This document shows, piece by piece, positions 32,298 through 40,764 of a stretch of DNA of 44,978 nt. The translations under genes and the position numbers were made by a program. The notes under the pieces were generated by a model. It did no database searches and had not been told where the DNA came from. It worked only from the letters and a program-made list of their open reading frames with translations. Origin of the DNA: Methyloglobulus morosus KoM1. GTDB taxonomy: Bacteria > Pseudomonadota > Gammaproteobacteria > Methylococcales > Methylomonadaceae. The stretch's first letter is position 1. The number at the start of each line of letters is the position of its first letter. Where the stretch lies: assembly GCF_000496735.2 (NCBI RefSeq), contig NZ_AYLO01000034.1, positions 14,887 to 59,864 of the forward strand. The letters are read 5' to 3'.

Positions 32298-32473
32298 CAA
32301 ACGTCAATTAGGAATGTACGTCGGAAAGGAACTAAAAACAATCAAGCAGAATGTTTCTTTTTATGAAACTATATATTGATTGAAGAGCATATTGTTAATC
32401 AATTGCAATCATATTACACTGTGCACCAAATTGCTTATTTTTCTGTTTTTACCTCCTAACTATTTACCTTAGA

Positions 32474-32557
32474 TTAAGCAATTTCTGCTGAATGGTTATC
32501 GATTCGGTACTTATGATTTATCATTAAGGCCACCCGTTCCAGCTTCCCAGCAAACAT
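32474..32557 (-). CDS. Possible 27-residue small protein
   Basis: A short reading frame downstream of hypX: MFAGKLERVALMI and onward, 27 residues, ending TAA at 32474. A full GGAGG ribosome binding site lies 5-7 bases before the ATG, far better than chance. It has no hydrophobic segment or known motif. It lies antisense to the proposed small RNA, so the two interpretations compete. Confidence 0.3.
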   Translation of the reverse strand: MFAGKLERVALMINHKYRIDNHSAEIA

Positions 32558-32586
32558 TGAATCCTCCTGATGTGTTTGATCTCACA

Positions 32587-32620
32587 CTCCCAGCGTTTTT
32601 TTGTGCTGGGAGTTTTTTTT
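32587..32620 (+). terminator. Intrinsic terminator, plus strand
   Basis: CTCCCAGC (32587-32594), a 10-base loop, GCTGGGAG (32605-32612), then eight T (32613-32620). A textbook Rho-independent terminator in the plus direction; on the minus strand the stem is not followed by a T-run, so it does not end hypX transcription efficiently. Confidence 0.8.
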
Positions 32621-32640
32621 CGCGTCCTTCGCTAATAAGG

Positions 32641-34431
32641 CTAATTAACTTGTTTGATTGAGACAGCCTTGTTGCCTGTGTTTTCTCTCATAGATAATAC
32701 CTTATCATCAAGGCGGGTGGAACGCCGATGCAAGGCTAGCCGTTCCGGTGTTTCCGTTGCTGGTGTTTTGTAAACAAATTGCTTACGGGAAGGATGATAC
32801 GGTGAATTCGGCTTGTAGAAATCTTCCCGCATGTGCCTTAATTCTTCTTGGCGGTAATACTTTAACGGTTTGATAAACTCATCGTGACTGCGTCTTTTTT
32901 CTTTGCTTTCGAGTATTTTGTCGTAATTATTGCTCTGCACAAGGCTTTCGACCATCATTTCTACCTTGTGGTCAAAAGCCGTAAACAGTTCAGGAATGAT
33001 GAAATCAACTAAACCGATTTGTTTGGCTTCTTGCATACCTATTGGCATACAGGCCTCGGTAATGTCCAATGCCTTGTCGTAACCTACCCGTCTTGGGAGG
33101 GTATACGTCCAGTATTCGGAACCGTACAAGCCCATCAGCTTGTAGTGCATGTTGAATACCACGCCTGATCGTACGCAGACCTTATCGCAAGCCAGCGCTA
33201 ATGGGACGCCCCCTGCACCCGCATTGCCGTGTACGGCGGCAACCGTTATTTTGTTGGTGGTCGTCAGTATCGCGTAGATTAGGTCGTCGATGGCATTGAT
33301 GTTATGCCAGGATTCTTCAGCCGGGTTATCGGCCGCTTCGATGACATTCAGATGGACGCCATTAGACCAAGTAGAACGTCCACCCATCAGCACCAGTACT
33401 TGAGTTGGCCGATTCCGCACTTCCATCACCGCATCACGCAAACGTCTGCATTGGTCGGTACTCATCGCACCATTATGGAATTCAAAATGCAAATACCCGA
33501 CTGCATTTTTTTCTTCATACCAGATTTCCCTAAAGGTATTGACGGGACTGTGGTACATGCTGATAGGGATTTCCGGCAAGGCATCACTCTTGTCGCCCAG
33601 GATTTGCACTGCTGGCAGCTTAAAATAAGCTTTTTCGCCATTAATGCCCTTGGGCTTTAGATGCGATATCCAGATTGCGCCGTCAACCGTCGCGCGACAA
33701 ACAGCACCTAAGCGTTTGGCAATCAATTCCCCTGGTTGTCCGAGAAGGCCGCCTTCGCCCAACTTGTCTTCCTTAGTTGCGCCGTATAAATAGTACTCAG
33801 TGCCAAAAATATTATCCAACACCCCAGGGCAACCATCGGCGGCATTGATTTTGTCCAAAATCGTATCGGTAGTGTCCACTTTCCAATCTATCCTACGCTC
33901 GGCTTGTTGCATAGTCGGACGCAGTTGTCCACGTACGTCGGGCTTGCTGTAATCCAAAGGTTCTGGCTTAAAACTGGCATCCTGAAAGCGTTCCAAGGTT
34001 TGTAGAACAACTTTAACCGCCGCTTCGATAACCTCCACCGTGTAAATGCCGCTTTTGGTGCCAGGGCGCATCTTGAACGTCGCCATTGCCCAAATATCGC
34101 CGGCATCTATTTCCTCGGCGGCTTGTAAAGCCGTCACACCCCATTCGGCCTCCTTGTTTTGGATGGCCCAATCCAGCGAGGATGCGCCCCGGTCACCTTT
34201 GATTCCAGGGTGAACTACGATGCAAACAGTATGCCGCCAAATATTTTCTGGGATACGATGGCGCAAAAATGGGCAGATAATGATGTCGGGTTGAAACAAT
34301 TGCACACCTTCTAACATGGTGTGTTCATTGATGGCAACTTCAATTGAAACAGTATGACCACGTTGCAATAGCTCAACGTGAACCCGTTGCGTCATGCCAT
34401 TATAGGCTGATGATAAGAGTAAAATTTTCAT
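32641..34431 (-). CDS. hypX: HypX/HoxX: CO-forming NiFe-hydrogenase maturation protein
   Basis: A 596-residue two-domain protein. Residues ~1-265 are formyltransferase-like, with 'VHPGIKGDRGASSLDWAIQNKE'. Residues ~300-540 have the enoyl-CoA hydratase fold, with 'VHGNAGAGGVPLALACDKV' and 'GLYGSEYWTYTLPRRVG'. In aerobic bacteria HypX takes a formyl group from formyl-tetrahydrofolate onto CoA and releases CO, which becomes the iron ligand of NiFe hydrogenase. Both active-site regions look intact. No hydrogenase or other hyp gene is in this window, so the client enzyme lies elsewhere or the CO has another use. An AAGGAAG ribosome binding site lies about 9 bases before the ATG. Confidence 0.9.
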   Translation of the reverse strand: MKILLLSSAYNGMTQRVHVELLQRGHTVSIEVAINEHTMLEGVQLFQPDIIICPFLRHRIPENIWRHTVCIVVHPGIKGDRGASSLDWAIQNKEAEWGVTALQAAEEIDAGDIWAMATFKMRPGTKSGIYTVEVIEAAVKVVLQTLERFQDASFKPEPLDYSKPDVRGQLRPTMQQAERRIDWKVDTTDTILDKINAADGCPGVLDNIFGTEYYLYGATKEDKLGEGGLLGQPGELIAKRLGAVCRATVDGAIWISHLKPKGINGEKAYFKLPAVQILGDKSDALPEIPISMYHSPVNTFREIWYEEKNAVGYLHFEFHNGAMSTDQCRRLRDAVMEVRNRPTQVLVLMGGRSTWSNGVHLNVIEAADNPAEESWHNINAIDDLIYAILTTTNKITVAAVHGNAGAGGVPLALACDKVCVRSGVVFNMHYKLMGLYGSEYWTYTLPRRVGYDKALDITEACMPIGMQEAKQIGLVDFIIPELFTAFDHKVEMMVESLVQSNNYDKILESKEKRRSHDEFIKPLKYYRQEELRHMREDFYKPNSPYHPSRKQFVYKTPATETPERLALHRRSTRLDDKVLSMRENTGNKAVSIKQVN

Positions 34432-34757
34432 GGCTAATTGCTTCCTTTTGATTTTTTATATGCGTTTTCCAAGAAACCATCTAAAGTGGATTTTTATGAA
34501 GCTACCCCTAAAGCGAATTTATCTATGATATTGTCACCTTATCCTCTTAAGAATCTCCTTATGAGTAAGTTGAATTCAGCGGCGTATATACCGCCTTACC
34601 TGTAATTCCGGTTACCTTTCGCGTTTGTTCAAATTATTTTTCGAAAATCGCGTAAGGCGTTGTCAATGCACCGAAAAACAATAGCTATGCCACCTGCCCT
34701 TCTTTACACTCCTTTACTAAATAGTCTTGGTTTTGCAATCTAACTTCAAAACTAAGT
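34432..34757. other. Intergenic region upstream of hypX
   Basis: A 326-base gap without a gene. It should hold the hypX promoter. A fragment around 34660-34690 (GTTGTCAATG... CCGAAAAA) weakly resembles parts of the 31-bp box found at 35834 and 38615, but order and spacing differ, so it was not called as a third copy. Confidence 0.3.
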
Positions 34758-35783
34758 TCATCCGGCCATTTTAAATAAGGATCTATGTTCTTGCGGTGTC
34801 GTTTTCAGTAGTCGTTGAAATGTCCGCCGCATCTGTTCGGCACTACCGAAACCACACTGGACAGCAATAGCTTCCATCGGCAGGTCGGTTTGCAACATCA
34901 TATTTCGGGCGGCCTCCATACGGATGCCTTCGACAAATTTTGCAGGCGTTACCCCAATTTCCTGACAAAATAACCTGGAGAAGTTGCGCGGGCTCATGGA
35001 CATGCGTTCAGCCAACTGTTCGACGCCTAAGTCCCTATGCGGATTGCTGATGATCCAAGCCTGGAGCTCACGGAAATCCTTACGGGTTTTTGCCTCGTTA
35101 AAGACATAACTGCTAAACTGGGACTGGCCGCCTGGACGGCGCATAAAAATTAGCATCCCACGGGCTACATTTGCCGCCACCTCCCAACCCCAATCTTCTT
35201 CTACAAGGTTTAAGGCCAGGTCAATGCCGGCGGTTACGCCGCCCGACGAATACATATTGCCATCCCTGACAAATATTTTATCGGGTTCAACCCGTATACT
35301 TTTGTGTTGGAGGGCAAGTTGATCGCAATAAAGCCAATGGGTCGTCGCTTTTCGTCCATTCAGTAGCCCAGCTTCCGCAAGTATTAAGGCTCCGGTGCAG
35401 ATAGAAACCATCCGCCTTACCTTGGGCATCATTTGGATCAACCAGTCTCGCAGCTTGGCATCCTGCGTGGCCGCATCGAGATATGCCTGATGTGTCGCTC
35501 CAGCCACCATCAACGTATCAATATCATCATTAGCATCTTCGTAGCCTCTGTCGGCAACCAGGCTAACCCCGGACGACGTTTTCACCGAGCCACTCTGTTC
35601 AGCAACAATAGACAAGGTATAGACTGACTCGGCTAGTGAAATCCTGCCCATGAGTTGCAATGCACAATTGGCAAAATTAAACACTTCCATTGGCCCAATT
35701 GCATCTATTAGTAAACAATCTGGGTACACCAACATCGCAACATGCCGATGTTGGGGATTAACCTTAGACTTAACGAGTTCCAT
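34758..35783 (-). CDS. GlxA-family transcriptional regulator (DJ-1/PfpI-like plus AraC DNA-binding domain)
   Basis: A 341-residue regulator. Residues ~14-185 form a DJ-1/PfpI-like amidotransferase fold ('HVAMLVYPDCLLIDAIGPMEVFNFAN', 'RMVSICTGALILAEAGLLNGRKATTHW') that in this family binds an effector. Residues ~235-335 carry two AraC helix-turn-helix motifs ('LGVEQLAERMSMSPRNFSRLFCQE', 'MEAIAVQCGFGSAEQMRRTFQRLL'). The 31-bp box at 35834, 51 bases before the ATG, may be its own binding site, and the copy at 38615 suggests it also controls the reductase/globin operon. The effector is unknown. Confidence 0.9.
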   Translation of the reverse strand: MELVKSKVNPQHRHVAMLVYPDCLLIDAIGPMEVFNFANCALQLMGRISLAESVYTLSIVAEQSGSVKTSSGVSLVADRGYEDANDDIDTLMVAGATHQAYLDAATQDAKLRDWLIQMMPKVRRMVSICTGALILAEAGLLNGRKATTHWLYCDQLALQHKSIRVEPDKIFVRDGNMYSSGGVTAGIDLALNLVEEDWGWEVAANVARGMLIFMRRPGGQSQFSSYVFNEAKTRKDFRELQAWIISNPHRDLGVEQLAERMSMSPRNFSRLFCQEIGVTPAKFVEGIRMEAARNMMLQTDLPMEAIAVQCGFGSAEQMRRTFQRLLKTTPQEHRSLFKMAG

Positions 35784-35833
35784 AACCGTCTCCTGTGGGC
35801 TTGGTTGTGATTGTGCGCTTTTTATTTGCAGTT

Positions 35834-35864
35834 ACAATGACAACAATCCGACTTTTTCGGACAA
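35834..35864. promoter_or_regulatory. 31-bp box, copy 1 (before the GlxA-type regulator)
   Basis: A 31-base sequence with an internal dyad TCCGA-CTTTT-TCGGA, preceded by ACAATGACAACAA. It recurs at 38615-38645 with only two differences. It lies 51 bases upstream of the regulator ATG, where an AraC-type operator would be expected. Function inferred. Confidence 0.55.
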
Positions 35865-35898
35865 ATTTTCGGGTAGTTTTGTCGGTCGTGATGACCCT

Positions 35899-36909
35899 TT
35901 ATTTTTTCTGCTCCAAATTCGCCATGAGTTCGACGACTTCATGCTCGGGCACATCCAGGTCGACCAAGGTTTCCTTAAGGTGGACGAGCGCCAAATCCAA
36001 AAGCGTATCATTCATGCGTGGGTTACTTTGTTGCCTGTAAAATTCGCGCAAGTTTTCCGGCGGGTCATTTTCCGTATTGAAAGCGCCGAATGCAATTTTT
36101 AGGAAATGTCGTTGCTTGTCCAGCAAGGTTTGCAAGCCGATCTCATCCAAAATAGGACGCAGCCGCTGATCCAGCAATAGCCTCAAGGTGAGCGCTTCGG
36201 TAATCGCCTGGACTGCGGGTTCACCCCCAATTCTTCGGTAAAGTGGAATGTCGTCCAAAGCAAAAAAATCGCTGCGCTTTAGGCTATCATCGTCCGTACC
36301 CCAGGTGATTTCTTTTTCTGCTTTCTTGAGCAAGGGAATATGTTTGGAGCAATGGATATAAGCCTCCTCGATTTCAACCATAACCCAGCGTTCGGGGCGG
36401 TTTTTGCCTTCAGCCTTCATTTCATCCATGATACCTTTGGGCAGGTTTTTCCGGAAATCTCGTAAGTCTTCGTTTTCGACAATCTTGGCTTTGCCGTTCA
36501 CGTGCAGCCCCACGGTGCTGGCAAAAAAATCGACGAAAATCATGCCGATATGAGGGTTTTCAATGATATTGCCCTGGCTCGCCAACACGCCATTGCCACG
36601 ATATTCGGGATATACCAGGTAATTGTCGTTGAGAGCCCTGACGAAACCCGGCCTGCCAAAACGAAATGAACAATCGCATTCGCCATGCTTATCCGAGGTT
36701 GCTATAAACAAGACTTCCTGCCGTGCAATGAATTCTTTCATGACCGGCGATAGGAAATTTAAAACTTGTTTGTCGTAAAACCTCAATGCACGCTGGGTAG
36801 TGCCGTATTTACCTTGTAAAAAATGTTCACCTTCAGACCCTGGCAGTAAGGTAAGCGGAGCTACAGACGGGTGCATTTTTTCTGGTTTGGCTTTAAATAA
36901 TCGGAACAT
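35899..36909 (-). CDS. Pyridoxamine-phosphate-oxidase-like domain fused to a truncated-haemoglobin-like domain
   Basis: A 336-residue fusion. Residues ~40-200 are a flavin-binding PNPOx-like split barrel ('FIARQEVLFIATSDKHGECDCSFRFGRPGFV', 'NPHIGMIFVDFFASTVGLHVNGKAKIV'). Residues ~222-335 follow the truncated-globin pattern ('IPLYRRIGGEPAVQAITE', 'DKQRHFLKIAFGA', 'NDTLLDLALVHLKETLVDL'). By eye the proximal His position (LRxxH in the family) is Tyr (LREFY), and the B10 Tyr is also replaced, so haem binding is doubtful or unusual. It lies 44 bases downstream of the ferredoxin-reductase gene, a likely electron donor, in one operon. The reaction is unknown. Confidence 0.78.
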   Translation of the reverse strand: MFRLFKAKPEKMHPSVAPLTLLPGSEGEHFLQGKYGTTQRALRFYDKQVLNFLSPVMKEFIARQEVLFIATSDKHGECDCSFRFGRPGFVRALNDNYLVYPEYRGNGVLASQGNIIENPHIGMIFVDFFASTVGLHVNGKAKIVENEDLRDFRKNLPKGIMDEMKAEGKNRPERWVMVEIEEAYIHCSKHIPLLKKAEKEITWGTDDDSLKRSDFFALDDIPLYRRIGGEPAVQAITEALTLRLLLDQRLRPILDEIGLQTLLDKQRHFLKIAFGAFNTENDPPENLREFYRQQSNPRMNDTLLDLALVHLKETLVDLDVPEHEVVELMANLEQKK

Positions 36910-36953
36910 ATTAACTCGCCCTCCTTATTCTTATAAGGTCTTGAAAAGCCTTG

Positions 36954-38381
36954 TTAAACATCCAGTTCGAGATTGGAAGCCGGATAAGCGCAACAAGCAT
37001 ACGCCCAGCCTTTTTTTCTGTCGAGATCGTCGATTTCCGACTGTGCGGTCATTTCAACATTCCCTTTCAAGCACTTGATCATACACTCACTGCAATTACC
37101 AGAACGGCATTCATGGCCAATGTAAATGCCGGATTTTTCCGCAAGTTCCAGTAATGTTAACGTACCGTCGGCAGCAATCGTTTTGCCTGATTTAGCAAAG
37201 CGGACTTGATAACTTCCAGTTTGTTTTCGTATCGATTGGGTACTAAGATATTTGGGAATAACAGGTTGATTTATCATAGCGCCGGTTTCTAATACAACCG
37301 GACTATTGACAGAAAAACTTTCACAAAATATGTGTTTGTCTGGGAGTTTCAGCTTTTGCAGGCTTTGTTTGCACTCAATCATGAAGGTATCTGGTCCACA
37401 TAGGTAAACCACCCTGTCAGATAAATCGGGCGCTGTGCTAGCGATCATTTCTGTTGTTATTCGCCCTGTTTTACCTGGCCAAGGGCTGTAACCAATCGGT
37501 TCTTTTGTTAAGGTAATAACGAGTTTGATGTTTTTATGGCGAGCTGCAATCAAGTTAAGCTCATCATGGTAAATGATGTCATACAAAGTACGAAACGAAA
37601 GGATTAGCAGCACATCAGCGGAAGATTCAGTATCGGCAAGCCAGCGTAACATCGACATAATCGGTACGATACCGCTGCCCGCCGCCAAAAATAGGATTTT
37701 TGGGGGGGTGTCTGTTGCGCAACTGAATTTTCCGTAAGGCCCTTTTACGGTGATGGTGTCGCCGATATTTAGCTGATCGTTAAGCCAGTTGGAAACTATG
37801 CCGCCATTCGGGTCTCTTTTTACGGTAATTTCCAGGATTTCTCGATGGGAAGGCGATGAGGCCAGGCTGTATGAACGCTTATACTCTTGTCCAGCAATCA
37901 CTACAGAAAGCGTAATGTATTGTCCCGGCAAATAATCAAGAATTTGCCGGTCGGCTTTGCCCAGCCGGAAAGTCTTCGTGTCTACTGTTTCATCATAACA
38001 ATTCAAAACAGTATATTGGGTACTTAAGCTTGCTCCCCTAATAAGGTTAAAGTAGTCCTCATCTTCAGTCGTTTGCAGGCTATTAATATCACTGGCTTGC
38101 CGGGGTTCAACAATTTCTTGCCTGCTTCCCAATGACGAAAGCCCATGCTCGAAAAAGTGCTGAAAATCCATGTTGCCTGAGTTTCGCCCTGGCTCAAATT
38201 TGTCCGCATCAGCGAACAAAACATCAAAGCTGGCTATTCCAGGTTTGACGTGATTATGATGATAGCGATGGGCAAAATAGGTTTTAGCTTGAGCTGCTTT
38301 TATGGTGGCATTAGATTGCCTAAACAATTTCCGCACCCATTGGTTTGGTGATTTTTTATTATCATTCTTAGTCATAGTCAA
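36954..38381 (-). CDS. Ferredoxin-reductase-type flavoprotein with C-terminal [2Fe-2S] domain
   Basis: A 475-residue protein. Residues 1-115 have no recognised domain. Residues ~118-350 are an FNR-like module: 'YKRSYSLASSPSH' binds FAD, 'GPYGKFSC' and 'FLAAGSGIVPIMSMLRWL' bind NAD(P)H, and 'VVYLCGPDTFM' closes it. Residues ~390-475 form a plant-type ferredoxin with 'CRSGNCSEC' and a last Cys in 'WAYACCAYP', so CX4CX2C...C is complete. The layout resembles HCP reductases (Hcr) and monooxygenase reductases. It likely passes electrons from NAD(P)H to a partner, here probably the PNPOx-globin fusion encoded 44 bases later. A 31-bp box lies 234 bases upstream. Confidence 0.88.
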   Translation of the reverse strand: MTMTKNDNKKSPNQWVRKLFRQSNATIKAAQAKTYFAHRYHHNHVKPGIASFDVLFADADKFEPGRNSGNMDFQHFFEHGLSSLGSRQEIVEPRQASDINSLQTTEDEDYFNLIRGASLSTQYTVLNCYDETVDTKTFRLGKADRQILDYLPGQYITLSVVIAGQEYKRSYSLASSPSHREILEITVKRDPNGGIVSNWLNDQLNIGDTITVKGPYGKFSCATDTPPKILFLAAGSGIVPIMSMLRWLADTESSADVLLILSFRTLYDIIYHDELNLIAARHKNIKLVITLTKEPIGYSPWPGKTGRITTEMIASTAPDLSDRVVYLCGPDTFMIECKQSLQKLKLPDKHIFCESFSVNSPVVLETGAMINQPVIPKYLSTQSIRKQTGSYQVRFAKSGKTIAADGTLTLLELAEKSGIYIGHECRSGNCSECMIKCLKGNVEMTAQSEIDDLDRKKGWAYACCAYPASNLELDV

Positions 38382-38912
38382 TCACCCATTAATAGAGTTG
38401 CAAACTAATCAGGTATTTTCTTTCTAGAATGAAGTTTATCTATGTCCAAGCGGTTAAGATATGAAGTGATTCACATTACTTTAGCGCAATAAGTACGTTT
38501 AAATACAACTTTCTCTGTATCAGCGTAGCAACAAAATGTGCCGATTTCACCCTACTTAAGGAGGGTATTTAATGCCAATTACTAACTGCTATTTTGTGCC
38601 TTTGTTTAGCAGACACAATGACAATAATCCCACTTTTTCGGACAATAGAAGATTCCCTGGAGTGTCAATATATTGAAAACTTCCTGCGGATTTGTAACCC
38701 GGATAAGGAAAGGCACTGTACGTGACTTTACTGAGTTTTGGGGGGAATTGCTGTACAACAATCTAAAAAAACCGCGAGGATTGTAGGGCTTAGGCCATGT
38801 CACACAAAGCTCTCGACGAGTTCTATAAGGGATAAATCGAAAGCACAACAATATGGCTGAGGCAGATTCTATCCTTATAGGACAGCAGAATCTGGCGAAG
38901 AATTATGAAGAG
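38382..38912. other. Regulatory gap upstream of the reductase operon
   Basis: 531 bases without a supported gene. It contains the second 31-bp box (38615-38645). Short minus-strand frames here have no ribosome binding sites or recognisable content. Confidence 0.4.
38615..38645. promoter_or_regulatory. 31-bp box, copy 2 (before the reductase/globin operon)
   Basis: Identical to the box at 35834-35864 in 29 of 31 positions and in the same orientation. One change breaks the left half of the internal dyad (TCCCA in place of TCCGA). It lies 234 bases before the reductase ATG. Two copies before two neighbouring transcription units point to a shared regulator. Confidence 0.55.
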
Positions 38913-39554
38913 CTATAAGGATCGGTGATATAAGGACAAAACCTGTCTAACGTAGTTTTGTGTTTCGGGATAAGGTGGAATGGAGTTATTGTATCTTATG
39001 ACGGCATTTTCGCCTGCGTTGTAGGCCGCAACGGCAAGTTTCAGGTTGTAGTTGAACATGCCTAACAAATCCCTCAAATACCGCGTCCCACCGTCGACAT
39101 TTTGGACGGGGTCGGTACGGTTTAGCACACCGTAGCGTCTTGCCGTATCTGGCATCAGTTGCATCAAACCGACCGCTCCGGCATGGGATACGGCGTTGGC
39201 ATTATAGGCGGATTCAGTTTGGATGACCGCATGGACGAGTTTTTCTTCAACCCCGTGCCTGTAAGCCGCATTGGCAATTAAATTAGAGAACCTGCTTTTA
39301 TTAATATTTCTTGGAGAAAATCGGTCGCTGAAACTATGGAAAAAGGTGGGATAAATATTGTTTTCCCTGAATTTGTAGTGGTTCTCGGGGGTCTTGATAA
39401 TAAGTTTTGCCAGGCTATTCCTCGTGCCGCCAGAATTGTGGATACGCAAATTAGTGTAGGTGACACGACCATTGGAATCGACATACTTATAGATGTCAGC
39501 AAGCGCTAGATTTGAAGTCAATGAGATCAATAAAAAAATTGTTTTTTTTATCAT
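38913..39554 (-). CDS. Lytic murein transglycosylase (DUF4124 plus SLT domain)
   Basis: A 213-residue exported protein. A signal peptide (1-19, ending LALA) is followed by a DUF4124-like segment 'DIYKYVDSNGRVTYTN'. The SLT catalytic domain spans ~95-210: 'VHAVIQTESAYNANAVSHAGAVGLMQLMPDTARRYG' has the catalytic Glu and 'LAVAAYNAGENAVIRY' the AYNAG motif. It cleaves peptidoglycan glycan strands forming 1,6-anhydro-MurNAc, the kind of sugar that the amgK/murU route recycles. 10 bases after purT. Confidence 0.92.
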   Translation of the reverse strand: MIKKTIFLLISLTSNLALADIYKYVDSNGRVTYTNLRIHNSGGTRNSLAKLIIKTPENHYKFRENNIYPTFFHSFSDRFSPRNINKSRFSNLIANAAYRHGVEEKLVHAVIQTESAYNANAVSHAGAVGLMQLMPDTARRYGVLNRTDPVQNVDGGTRYLRDLLGMFNYNLKLAVAAYNAGENAVIRYNNSIPPYPETQNYVRQVLSLYHRSL

Positions 39555-39564
39555 TTGTTACCCG

Positions 39565-40764
39565 CTATTCACTATGGATACCCATTAGGGCAGCAGCCTT
39601 CGTTGCCCTATTTCTCGCCTTTTCGACTGTTTCAGCCGATGCCAAAGCCACTCCCATTCTCCTGTTAACCAATGCTTCCGGCTTTCCAAACAACCTGATT
39701 TCGCTATCAGGAACACTCAACGCTTGATTTAATCCGGTATAATAAAACTCCTTCGACTTGATATCTGAAAGAATTACAGCACTAGCTCCGTGTTTTTGCA
39801 AGCTAGGATCAATCGGCAACCCTAAAATGGCACGCACATGTAATTCAAATTCATTCTGGCGCTGCGTGACCATTGTAACCATGCCCGTGTCGTGAGGTCT
39901 GGGACTTAGTTCACAAAACCAAACATTATCGCCCTGAATAAACAGCTCAACACCAAATAAACCGACCCCACCTAACGCATCGGTTACTTTTTTTGCAATT
40001 TCCTGCGCCGTTTGCAATGCGGATTGGGTCATTGCTTGCGGTTGCCAGCTTTCGCGGTAATCGCCATTTTCTTGGACATGACCTATAGGCTCACAGAAAT
40101 AGGTCTGGATTTGCCCCGTAACATCTAGCGCCCGTATCGTTAACAAGGTGATTTCAAAGTCAAAATCGACTTTGGATTCAACAATCACTTTTCCGGTGTC
40201 GACCCTACCGCTAAATCTAGCATAATTCCATGCTTCTTCAAGTTGTTCCGGCTTTTTCACCCTTGTTTGGCCTTTGCCGGAAGATGACATGGTGGGTTTA
40301 ACAAAGCAAGGATAGCCGATTCCATCGTCAACCGCTTTTTTTAATTGCCCATAGTTTTCGGCAAAGGCATATTTTGAGGTCGGTATTTGTAGCGTTTCGG
40401 CAACTAACGTGCGAATGCCTTCGCGGTTCATGGTCAATTGGATTGCCCTGGCATTAGGTATGACACGACACAGGCCATTAGCCTCAATCTCAGCGAGCAC
40501 ATTGGTTGCAATCGCCTCGATTTCAGGGATGATAATATCGGGCATCTCCAAGTCTATGATTTTTCTTAATTCTTCCGCATCAGTCATCGTAATGACATGA
40601 CAGCGATGGGCAATTTGTTGGGCGGGCGCATTCGGGTAACGGTCTACCGCGATGACTTCCACCCCGTAGCGTTGTAAGCAGATGGTGATTTCCTTGCCCA
40701 GTTCACCGGAACCAAGCAACATGGCTTTAGTTGCGCTGTGGGTTAGTGCGCTGCCTAATTTCAT
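39565..40764 (-). CDS. purT: Formate-dependent phosphoribosylglycinamide formyltransferase
   Basis: A 399-residue ATP-grasp enzyme, close to the E. coli length (392). '[42 protein letters not shown]' is the PurT N-terminus. '[19 protein letters not shown]' and '[32 protein letters not shown]' are ATP-grasp motifs. It uses formate and ATP to formylate GAR in purine synthesis, bypassing formyl-tetrahydrofolate. The start overlaps the stop of the MutS-like gene by four bases. Confidence 0.95.
   Translation of the reverse strand: MKLGSALTHSATKAMLLGSGELGKEITICLQRYGVEVIAVDRYPNAPAQQIAHRCHVITMTDAEELRKIIDLEMPDIIIPEIEAIATNVLAEIEANGLCRVIPNARAIQLTMNREGIRTLVAETLQIPTSKYAFAENYGQLKKAVDDGIGYPCFVKPTMSSSGKGQTRVKKPEQLEEAWNYARFSGRVDTGKVIVESKVDFDFEITLLTIRALDVTGQIQTYFCEPIGHVQENGDYRESWQPQAMTQSALQTAQEIAKKVTDALGGVGLFGVELFIQGDNVWFCELSPRPHDTGMVTMVTQRQNEFELHVRAILGLPIDPSLQKHGASAVILSDIKSKEFYYTGLNQALSVPDSEIRLFGKPEALVNRRMGVALASAETVEKARNRATKAAALMGIHSE

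Larger units (their letters stand above)
32428..32620 (+). ncRNA. Candidate small RNA upstream of a strong terminator
   Basis: A good intrinsic terminator (32587-32620) points in the plus direction, yet no plus-strand gene precedes it in the 480-base gap between sdhC and hypX. A plausible promoter lies upstream: TTGTTA, 17 bases, TACACT near 32393-32421, which would give a transcript of roughly 190 nt. No known RNA family (6S, tmRNA, SRP, RNase P) was recognised in it. Candidate only. Confidence 0.35.

Noticed and set aside
34660-34690. Third copy of the 31-bp box upstream of hypX
   Set aside because: Only short pieces match (GTTGTCAATG, CCGAAAAA) and their order differs from the two real copies.
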